From Actinidia chinensis (Eukaryota > Streptophyta > Magnoliopsida > Ericales > Actinidiaceae), in contig CM018891.1 of NCBI GenBank assembly GCA_009663005.1, forward strand, positions 8,707,180-8,717,179: a DNA stretch of 10,000 bases. Direction: 5' to 3'. The translations under genes and the position numbers were made by a program. The notes under the pieces are model-generated. The model ran no database searches. It worked only from the letters and a program-made list of their open reading frames with translations, and was not told where the DNA came from. Positions 1 through 7,596 of this stretch are shown here, piece by piece (the stretch's first letter is position 1; each line of letters begins with the position of its first letter).

Positions 1-3
1 AGG

Positions 4-21
4 TTAACTTGTAAAAGTTAA
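4..21. other. Inverted repeat: 7-bp stem with GTAA loop (in every copy)
   Basis: TTAACTT at 4-10 and AAGTTAA at 15-21 are exact reverse complements around a 4-base GTAA loop. In RNA the loop would be of the GNRA class, and a G3-U22 wobble could add an eighth pair. The equivalent part of half B (79-97) does not keep the second arm. The stem is A/T-rich and short, so it may be incidental. Coordinates are for copy 1. Confidence 0.5.
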
Positions 22-26
22 TGGAC

Positions 27-51
27 AAGCTCGGAGCATTGTAAAGCTCGG
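27..51. other. Paired AAGCTCGG boxes, 17-bp spacing, half A
   Basis: AAGCTCGG occurs at 27-34 and again at 44-51, same strand, start to start 17 bp. Half B has the same arrangement. The right-hand box is the most strongly conserved block between halves (11 identical bases, AAGCTCGGCTA). Confidence 0.6.
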
Positions 52-59
52 CTAGCTTT
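43..59. other. Inverted repeat: AAAGCT / AGCTTT with 5-base loop (in every copy)
   Basis: AAAGCT at 43-48 and AGCTTT at 54-59 are exact reverse complements separated by CGGCT. It ends just before the variable C run at 60-63. Half B keeps the left arm and loop (TAAGCT CGGCT) but the right arm has changed to AACCCC, so the hairpin is specific to half A. Coordinates are for copy 1. Confidence 0.5.
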
Positions 60-61
60 CC

Positions 62-62
62 C
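62..62. other. Single polymorphic site of the repeat (base 62 of each unit; C, T or deleted)
   Basis: The context reads GCTTTCCCCTCG in C copies, GCTTTCCTCTCG in T copies and GCTTTCCCTCG in D copies. T copies start at 457, 913, 1368, 1672, 2584, 3040, 3495, 3647, 3951, 4559, 5015, 5470, 5622, 5926, 6534, 7141, 7445, 7901, 8053, 8509, 8661, 8813, 9421 and 9725 (24 in all). D copies start at 1065, 3192, 5167 and 6990. The other 38, including the partial last copy, are C. D can be read as loss of one C from the run or as loss of the T from a T copy. The site is not in a CpG. Confidence 0.95.
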
Positions 63-68
63 CTCGAA

Positions 69-92
69 TTTAACCAAGTTAACTTGATTAAA
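69..92. other. 24-bp near-perfect palindrome spanning the half A/half B junction (in every copy)
   Basis: The core CAAGTTAACTTG at 75-86 is a perfect 12-bp palindrome centred on GTTAAC. The flanks TTTAA at 69-73 and TTAAA at 88-92 extend the symmetry, with one mismatched pair (C74 against A87). The equivalent place at the start of half A, CAGGTTAACTTG (base 152 of the previous copy to base 11), has one mismatch in its core and poorly matched flanks. Dyad symmetry of this size is the form expected of a site for a dimeric DNA-binding protein or a small cruciform, but no particular protein can be named. Coordinates are for copy 1. Confidence 0.6.
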
Positions 93-152
93 GCGTATGA
101 AGGCAGTTCGGTGCTTTTTTAAGCTCGGCTAACCCCTTCTCGCGATTTGATC
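76..152. repeat. Half-unit B of the internal dimer
   Basis: This is the second half-unit, 77 bases, about 70% identical to half A. It differs by a T6 run at 115-120 where A has CATTGTA-like sequence, by CAGTTCGG at 104-111 in place of A's AAGCTCGG at 27-34, and by CTCGCGATTT in place of CTCGAATTT. No variation between copies was found in this half: all 65 full copies read the same here. The two halves are far more different from each other than any two 152-bp units are, so the dimer, not the 76-bp monomer, is the unit being amplified and homogenised. Confidence 0.85.
104..128. other. Paired TCGG boxes, 17-bp spacing, half B
   Basis: CAGTTCGG at 104-111 and AAGCTCGG at 121-128 lie 17 bp apart, as in half A. 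Between them is the T6 run (115-120), which with flanking GC and AAGC gives a weak GCTT/TTTT/AAGC inverted repeat at 113-124. The left box differs from the other three at two bases (C for A, T for C). Confidence 0.6.
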
Positions 153-1064
153 AGGTTAACTTGTAAAAGTTAATGGACAAGCTCGGAGCATTGTAAAGCT
201 CGGCTAGCTTTCCCCTCGAATTTAACCAAGTTAACTTGATTAAAGCGTATGAAGGCAGTTCGGTGCTTTTTTAAGCTCGGCTAACCCCTTCTCGCGATTT
301 GATCAGGTTAACTTGTAAAAGTTAATGGACAAGCTCGGAGCATTGTAAAGCTCGGCTAGCTTTCCCCTCGAATTTAACCAAGTTAACTTGATTAAAGCGT
401 ATGAAGGCAGTTCGGTGCTTTTTTAAGCTCGGCTAACCCCTTCTCGCGATTTGATCAGGTTAACTTGTAAAAGTTAATGGACAAGCTCGGAGCATTGTAA
501 AGCTCGGCTAGCTTTCCTCTCGAATTTAACCAAGTTAACTTGATTAAAGCGTATGAAGGCAGTTCGGTGCTTTTTTAAGCTCGGCTAACCCCTTCTCGCG
601 ATTTGATCAGGTTAACTTGTAAAAGTTAATGGACAAGCTCGGAGCATTGTAAAGCTCGGCTAGCTTTCCCCTCGAATTTAACCAAGTTAACTTGATTAAA
701 GCGTATGAAGGCAGTTCGGTGCTTTTTTAAGCTCGGCTAACCCCTTCTCGCGATTTGATCAGGTTAACTTGTAAAAGTTAATGGACAAGCTCGGAGCATT
801 GTAAAGCTCGGCTAGCTTTCCCCTCGAATTTAACCAAGTTAACTTGATTAAAGCGTATGAAGGCAGTTCGGTGCTTTTTTAAGCTCGGCTAACCCCTTCT
901 CGCGATTTGATCAGGTTAACTTGTAAAAGTTAATGGACAAGCTCGGAGCATTGTAAAGCTCGGCTAGCTTTCCTCTCGAATTTAACCAAGTTAACTTGAT
1001 TAAAGCGTATGAAGGCAGTTCGGTGCTTTTTTAAGCTCGGCTAACCCCTTCTCGCGATTTGATC

Positions 1065-1215
1065 AGGTTAACTTGTAAAAGTTAATGGACAAGCTCGGAG
1101 CATTGTAAAGCTCGGCTAGCTTTCCCTCGAATTTAACCAAGTTAACTTGATTAAAGCGTATGAAGGCAGTTCGGTGCTTTTTTAAGCTCGGCTAACCCCT
1201 TCTCGCGATTTGATC
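1065..1215. repeat. 151-bp variant copy (D allele), copy 8
   Basis: The run after GCTTT is CCC rather than CCCC, so this copy is one base short and every later copy start shifts by one. Its neighbours in allele order are c c c t c c t before and c t after, the same flanks as copy 22. Confidence 0.95.
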
Positions 1216-2127
1216 AGGTTAACTTGTAAAAGTTAATGGACAAGCTCGGAGCATTGTAAAGCTCGGCTAGCTTTCCCCTCGAATTTAACCAAGTTAACTT
1301 GATTAAAGCGTATGAAGGCAGTTCGGTGCTTTTTTAAGCTCGGCTAACCCCTTCTCGCGATTTGATCAGGTTAACTTGTAAAAGTTAATGGACAAGCTCG
1401 GAGCATTGTAAAGCTCGGCTAGCTTTCCTCTCGAATTTAACCAAGTTAACTTGATTAAAGCGTATGAAGGCAGTTCGGTGCTTTTTTAAGCTCGGCTAAC
1501 CCCTTCTCGCGATTTGATCAGGTTAACTTGTAAAAGTTAATGGACAAGCTCGGAGCATTGTAAAGCTCGGCTAGCTTTCCCCTCGAATTTAACCAAGTTA
1601 ACTTGATTAAAGCGTATGAAGGCAGTTCGGTGCTTTTTTAAGCTCGGCTAACCCCTTCTCGCGATTTGATCAGGTTAACTTGTAAAAGTTAATGGACAAG
1701 CTCGGAGCATTGTAAAGCTCGGCTAGCTTTCCTCTCGAATTTAACCAAGTTAACTTGATTAAAGCGTATGAAGGCAGTTCGGTGCTTTTTTAAGCTCGGC
1801 TAACCCCTTCTCGCGATTTGATCAGGTTAACTTGTAAAAGTTAATGGACAAGCTCGGAGCATTGTAAAGCTCGGCTAGCTTTCCCCTCGAATTTAACCAA
1901 GTTAACTTGATTAAAGCGTATGAAGGCAGTTCGGTGCTTTTTTAAGCTCGGCTAACCCCTTCTCGCGATTTGATCAGGTTAACTTGTAAAAGTTAATGGA
2001 CAAGCTCGGAGCATTGTAAAGCTCGGCTAGCTTTCCCCTCGAATTTAACCAAGTTAACTTGATTAAAGCGTATGAAGGCAGTTCGGTGCTTTTTTAAGCT
2101 CGGCTAACCCCTTCTCGCGATTTGATC

Positions 2128-4102
2128 AGGTTAACTTGTAAAAGTTAATGGACAAGCTCGGAGCATTGTAAAGCTCGGCTAGCTTTCCCCTCGAATTTAA
2201 CCAAGTTAACTTGATTAAAGCGTATGAAGGCAGTTCGGTGCTTTTTTAAGCTCGGCTAACCCCTTCTCGCGATTTGATCAGGTTAACTTGTAAAAGTTAA
2301 TGGACAAGCTCGGAGCATTGTAAAGCTCGGCTAGCTTTCCCCTCGAATTTAACCAAGTTAACTTGATTAAAGCGTATGAAGGCAGTTCGGTGCTTTTTTA
2401 AGCTCGGCTAACCCCTTCTCGCGATTTGATCAGGTTAACTTGTAAAAGTTAATGGACAAGCTCGGAGCATTGTAAAGCTCGGCTAGCTTTCCCCTCGAAT
2501 TTAACCAAGTTAACTTGATTAAAGCGTATGAAGGCAGTTCGGTGCTTTTTTAAGCTCGGCTAACCCCTTCTCGCGATTTGATCAGGTTAACTTGTAAAAG
2601 TTAATGGACAAGCTCGGAGCATTGTAAAGCTCGGCTAGCTTTCCTCTCGAATTTAACCAAGTTAACTTGATTAAAGCGTATGAAGGCAGTTCGGTGCTTT
2701 TTTAAGCTCGGCTAACCCCTTCTCGCGATTTGATCAGGTTAACTTGTAAAAGTTAATGGACAAGCTCGGAGCATTGTAAAGCTCGGCTAGCTTTCCCCTC
2801 GAATTTAACCAAGTTAACTTGATTAAAGCGTATGAAGGCAGTTCGGTGCTTTTTTAAGCTCGGCTAACCCCTTCTCGCGATTTGATCAGGTTAACTTGTA
2901 AAAGTTAATGGACAAGCTCGGAGCATTGTAAAGCTCGGCTAGCTTTCCCCTCGAATTTAACCAAGTTAACTTGATTAAAGCGTATGAAGGCAGTTCGGTG
3001 CTTTTTTAAGCTCGGCTAACCCCTTCTCGCGATTTGATCAGGTTAACTTGTAAAAGTTAATGGACAAGCTCGGAGCATTGTAAAGCTCGGCTAGCTTTCC
3101 TCTCGAATTTAACCAAGTTAACTTGATTAAAGCGTATGAAGGCAGTTCGGTGCTTTTTTAAGCTCGGCTAACCCCTTCTCGCGATTTGATCAGGTTAACT
3201 TGTAAAAGTTAATGGACAAGCTCGGAGCATTGTAAAGCTCGGCTAGCTTTCCCTCGAATTTAACCAAGTTAACTTGATTAAAGCGTATGAAGGCAGTTCG
3301 GTGCTTTTTTAAGCTCGGCTAACCCCTTCTCGCGATTTGATCAGGTTAACTTGTAAAAGTTAATGGACAAGCTCGGAGCATTGTAAAGCTCGGCTAGCTT
3401 TCCCCTCGAATTTAACCAAGTTAACTTGATTAAAGCGTATGAAGGCAGTTCGGTGCTTTTTTAAGCTCGGCTAACCCCTTCTCGCGATTTGATCAGGTTA
3501 ACTTGTAAAAGTTAATGGACAAGCTCGGAGCATTGTAAAGCTCGGCTAGCTTTCCTCTCGAATTTAACCAAGTTAACTTGATTAAAGCGTATGAAGGCAG
3601 TTCGGTGCTTTTTTAAGCTCGGCTAACCCCTTCTCGCGATTTGATCAGGTTAACTTGTAAAAGTTAATGGACAAGCTCGGAGCATTGTAAAGCTCGGCTA
3701 GCTTTCCTCTCGAATTTAACCAAGTTAACTTGATTAAAGCGTATGAAGGCAGTTCGGTGCTTTTTTAAGCTCGGCTAACCCCTTCTCGCGATTTGATCAG
3801 GTTAACTTGTAAAAGTTAATGGACAAGCTCGGAGCATTGTAAAGCTCGGCTAGCTTTCCCCTCGAATTTAACCAAGTTAACTTGATTAAAGCGTATGAAG
3901 GCAGTTCGGTGCTTTTTTAAGCTCGGCTAACCCCTTCTCGCGATTTGATCAGGTTAACTTGTAAAAGTTAATGGACAAGCTCGGAGCATTGTAAAGCTCG
4001 GCTAGCTTTCCTCTCGAATTTAACCAAGTTAACTTGATTAAAGCGTATGAAGGCAGTTCGGTGCTTTTTTAAGCTCGGCTAACCCCTTCTCGCGATTTGA
4101 TC
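2128..4102. repeat. Higher-order block H2 (13 units, 1,975 bp)
   Basis: Copies 15-27 have allele order c c c t c c t d c t t c t. The next 13 copies repeat this order exactly. Block length is 13 x 152 - 1 = 1,975, because it holds one 151-bp copy. The choice of start is arbitrary; I phased it so that H1, H2, H3 and H4 all begin with c c c t c c. Confidence 0.8.
3192..3342. repeat. 151-bp variant copy (D allele), copy 22
   Basis: Same one-base loss in the C run as copy 8. It sits at position 8 of the first complete 13-unit higher-order block, 1,975 bp upstream of copy 35, which has the same deletion in the same allele context. Confidence 0.95.
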
Positions 4103-6077
4103 AGGTTAACTTGTAAAAGTTAATGGACAAGCTCGGAGCATTGTAAAGCTCGGCTAGCTTTCCCCTCGAATTTAACCAAGTTAACTTGATTAAAGCGTAT
4201 GAAGGCAGTTCGGTGCTTTTTTAAGCTCGGCTAACCCCTTCTCGCGATTTGATCAGGTTAACTTGTAAAAGTTAATGGACAAGCTCGGAGCATTGTAAAG
4301 CTCGGCTAGCTTTCCCCTCGAATTTAACCAAGTTAACTTGATTAAAGCGTATGAAGGCAGTTCGGTGCTTTTTTAAGCTCGGCTAACCCCTTCTCGCGAT
4401 TTGATCAGGTTAACTTGTAAAAGTTAATGGACAAGCTCGGAGCATTGTAAAGCTCGGCTAGCTTTCCCCTCGAATTTAACCAAGTTAACTTGATTAAAGC
4501 GTATGAAGGCAGTTCGGTGCTTTTTTAAGCTCGGCTAACCCCTTCTCGCGATTTGATCAGGTTAACTTGTAAAAGTTAATGGACAAGCTCGGAGCATTGT
4601 AAAGCTCGGCTAGCTTTCCTCTCGAATTTAACCAAGTTAACTTGATTAAAGCGTATGAAGGCAGTTCGGTGCTTTTTTAAGCTCGGCTAACCCCTTCTCG
4701 CGATTTGATCAGGTTAACTTGTAAAAGTTAATGGACAAGCTCGGAGCATTGTAAAGCTCGGCTAGCTTTCCCCTCGAATTTAACCAAGTTAACTTGATTA
4801 AAGCGTATGAAGGCAGTTCGGTGCTTTTTTAAGCTCGGCTAACCCCTTCTCGCGATTTGATCAGGTTAACTTGTAAAAGTTAATGGACAAGCTCGGAGCA
4901 TTGTAAAGCTCGGCTAGCTTTCCCCTCGAATTTAACCAAGTTAACTTGATTAAAGCGTATGAAGGCAGTTCGGTGCTTTTTTAAGCTCGGCTAACCCCTT
5001 CTCGCGATTTGATCAGGTTAACTTGTAAAAGTTAATGGACAAGCTCGGAGCATTGTAAAGCTCGGCTAGCTTTCCTCTCGAATTTAACCAAGTTAACTTG
5101 ATTAAAGCGTATGAAGGCAGTTCGGTGCTTTTTTAAGCTCGGCTAACCCCTTCTCGCGATTTGATCAGGTTAACTTGTAAAAGTTAATGGACAAGCTCGG
5201 AGCATTGTAAAGCTCGGCTAGCTTTCCCTCGAATTTAACCAAGTTAACTTGATTAAAGCGTATGAAGGCAGTTCGGTGCTTTTTTAAGCTCGGCTAACCC
5301 CTTCTCGCGATTTGATCAGGTTAACTTGTAAAAGTTAATGGACAAGCTCGGAGCATTGTAAAGCTCGGCTAGCTTTCCCCTCGAATTTAACCAAGTTAAC
5401 TTGATTAAAGCGTATGAAGGCAGTTCGGTGCTTTTTTAAGCTCGGCTAACCCCTTCTCGCGATTTGATCAGGTTAACTTGTAAAAGTTAATGGACAAGCT
5501 CGGAGCATTGTAAAGCTCGGCTAGCTTTCCTCTCGAATTTAACCAAGTTAACTTGATTAAAGCGTATGAAGGCAGTTCGGTGCTTTTTTAAGCTCGGCTA
5601 ACCCCTTCTCGCGATTTGATCAGGTTAACTTGTAAAAGTTAATGGACAAGCTCGGAGCATTGTAAAGCTCGGCTAGCTTTCCTCTCGAATTTAACCAAGT
5701 TAACTTGATTAAAGCGTATGAAGGCAGTTCGGTGCTTTTTTAAGCTCGGCTAACCCCTTCTCGCGATTTGATCAGGTTAACTTGTAAAAGTTAATGGACA
5801 AGCTCGGAGCATTGTAAAGCTCGGCTAGCTTTCCCCTCGAATTTAACCAAGTTAACTTGATTAAAGCGTATGAAGGCAGTTCGGTGCTTTTTTAAGCTCG
5901 GCTAACCCCTTCTCGCGATTTGATCAGGTTAACTTGTAAAAGTTAATGGACAAGCTCGGAGCATTGTAAAGCTCGGCTAGCTTTCCTCTCGAATTTAACC
6001 AAGTTAACTTGATTAAAGCGTATGAAGGCAGTTCGGTGCTTTTTTAAGCTCGGCTAACCCCTTCTCGCGATTTGATC
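4103..6077. repeat. Higher-order block H3 (13 units, 1,975 bp)
   Basis: Copies 28-40 have the same allele order as H2, so as far as I can read the two 1,975-bp blocks are identical in sequence. The match at 1,975-bp spacing continues on both sides: copies 15-33 equal copies 28-46, nineteen units in a row. It breaks at copy 14 versus 27 and at copy 34 versus 47. Confidence 0.8.
5167..5317. repeat. 151-bp variant copy (D allele), copy 35
   Basis: Same deletion, with allele context c c c t c c t on the left and c t t c t on the right, identical to that of copy 22. The repeated context argues that the deletion was copied along with a larger block rather than arising twice. Confidence 0.95.
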
Positions 6078-7596
6078 AGGTTAACTTGTAAAAGTTAATG
6101 GACAAGCTCGGAGCATTGTAAAGCTCGGCTAGCTTTCCCCTCGAATTTAACCAAGTTAACTTGATTAAAGCGTATGAAGGCAGTTCGGTGCTTTTTTAAG
6201 CTCGGCTAACCCCTTCTCGCGATTTGATCAGGTTAACTTGTAAAAGTTAATGGACAAGCTCGGAGCATTGTAAAGCTCGGCTAGCTTTCCCCTCGAATTT
6301 AACCAAGTTAACTTGATTAAAGCGTATGAAGGCAGTTCGGTGCTTTTTTAAGCTCGGCTAACCCCTTCTCGCGATTTGATCAGGTTAACTTGTAAAAGTT
6401 AATGGACAAGCTCGGAGCATTGTAAAGCTCGGCTAGCTTTCCCCTCGAATTTAACCAAGTTAACTTGATTAAAGCGTATGAAGGCAGTTCGGTGCTTTTT
6501 TAAGCTCGGCTAACCCCTTCTCGCGATTTGATCAGGTTAACTTGTAAAAGTTAATGGACAAGCTCGGAGCATTGTAAAGCTCGGCTAGCTTTCCTCTCGA
6601 ATTTAACCAAGTTAACTTGATTAAAGCGTATGAAGGCAGTTCGGTGCTTTTTTAAGCTCGGCTAACCCCTTCTCGCGATTTGATCAGGTTAACTTGTAAA
6701 AGTTAATGGACAAGCTCGGAGCATTGTAAAGCTCGGCTAGCTTTCCCCTCGAATTTAACCAAGTTAACTTGATTAAAGCGTATGAAGGCAGTTCGGTGCT
6801 TTTTTAAGCTCGGCTAACCCCTTCTCGCGATTTGATCAGGTTAACTTGTAAAAGTTAATGGACAAGCTCGGAGCATTGTAAAGCTCGGCTAGCTTTCCCC
6901 TCGAATTTAACCAAGTTAACTTGATTAAAGCGTATGAAGGCAGTTCGGTGCTTTTTTAAGCTCGGCTAACCCCTTCTCGCGATTTGATCAGGTTAACTTG
7001 TAAAAGTTAATGGACAAGCTCGGAGCATTGTAAAGCTCGGCTAGCTTTCCCTCGAATTTAACCAAGTTAACTTGATTAAAGCGTATGAAGGCAGTTCGGT
7101 GCTTTTTTAAGCTCGGCTAACCCCTTCTCGCGATTTGATCAGGTTAACTTGTAAAAGTTAATGGACAAGCTCGGAGCATTGTAAAGCTCGGCTAGCTTTC
7201 CTCTCGAATTTAACCAAGTTAACTTGATTAAAGCGTATGAAGGCAGTTCGGTGCTTTTTTAAGCTCGGCTAACCCCTTCTCGCGATTTGATCAGGTTAAC
7301 TTGTAAAAGTTAATGGACAAGCTCGGAGCATTGTAAAGCTCGGCTAGCTTTCCCCTCGAATTTAACCAAGTTAACTTGATTAAAGCGTATGAAGGCAGTT
7401 CGGTGCTTTTTTAAGCTCGGCTAACCCCTTCTCGCGATTTGATCAGGTTAACTTGTAAAAGTTAATGGACAAGCTCGGAGCATTGTAAAGCTCGGCTAGC
7501 TTTCCTCTCGAATTTAACCAAGTTAACTTGATTAAAGCGTATGAAGGCAGTTCGGTGCTTTTTTAAGCTCGGCTAACCCCTTCTCGCGATTTGATC
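6078..7596. repeat. Higher-order block H4 (10 units, shortened)
   Basis: Copies 41-50 have order c c c t c c d t c t. This equals the 13-unit pattern with units 7, 9 and 10 removed, suggesting loss of units by unequal exchange or slippage after block duplication. Other alignments are possible because there are only three alleles, so this assignment is less certain than H2 and H3. Confidence 0.5.
6990..7140. repeat. 151-bp variant copy (D allele), copy 47
   Basis: Fourth copy with the one-base loss. The left context is c c c t c c without the final t seen before the other D copies, and the right context is t c t. It fits a shortened higher-order block that has lost three units around it. Confidence 0.95.

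Larger units (their letters stand above)
1..75. repeat. Half-unit A of the internal dimer
   Basis: This is the first of two related half-units. It aligns with 76-152 in the same order throughout. GTTAACTTG at 3-11 matches 78-86, AAGCTCGGCTA at 44-54 matches 121-131, CTCG at 63-66 matches 139-142, and ATTT at 68-71 matches 145-148. The offset changes only between 75 and 77, which implies a few single-base indels. By hand alignment about 53 of 75 positions agree (about 70%). Half A carries the only variable site of the array (base 62) and two hairpin-like inverted repeats that half B lacks or keeps only partly. Confidence 0.85.
1..152. repeat. Reference 152-bp unit (copy 1, C allele)
   Basis: Phase is arbitrary; this copy starts at AGGTTAAC and ends in TTTGATC. 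Composition by hand count is 32 C and 33 G of 152, with 8 CpG (C at 32, 49, 65, 94, 109, 126, 141, 143). Useful landmarks are GTTAAC at 3-8 and 78-83, GCTAGC at 51-56, TCGA at 64-67, TCGCGA at 140-145, and TGATCA across the junction (148 to base 1 of the next copy). Plus-strand stops occur at 5, 12 and 19, one in each frame, so the unit cannot code across copies. Bases 56-65 and 133-141 are pyrimidine-only tracts at equivalent places in the two halves. Confidence 0.95.
1..2127. repeat. Higher-order block H1 (14 units, diverged order)
   Basis: Copies 1-14 have allele order c c c t c c t d c t c t c c. The first ten match copies 15-24 exactly. After that this block lacks one t and has two additional c units relative to the 13-unit pattern. 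It is therefore a relative of H2 and H3 altered by gain and loss of whole units. The left boundary is the window edge, so the true start may lie further out. Confidence 0.65.

Noticed and set aside
21..44. Short reading frame ATG GAC AAG ... TTG TAA, repeated in every copy
   Set aside because: It is only 7 codons plus stop, with no ribosome binding site or other coding sign; it is a by-product of the repeat.
60..76. CENP-B box
   Set aside because: CGAA and TTCG occur (65-68, 107-110), but the required spaced CGGG or CCCG half is absent on either strand.
104..114. RNA polymerase III B-box-like sequence (AGTTCGGTGC) suggesting tRNA or SINE origin
   Set aside because: It matches the core only imperfectly, no A box lies upstream, and no cloverleaf is visible.
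113..124. Intrinsic terminator-like T run after a G/C segment
   Set aside because: The stem is only 4 bp, the T run forms part of the loop, and there is no gene to terminate.
97..132. Short reading frame beginning ATG AAG GCA and ending GGC TAA, repeated in every copy
   Set aside because: It is 11 codons plus stop, with no support for translation; frames change from copy to copy because 152 is not divisible by 3.
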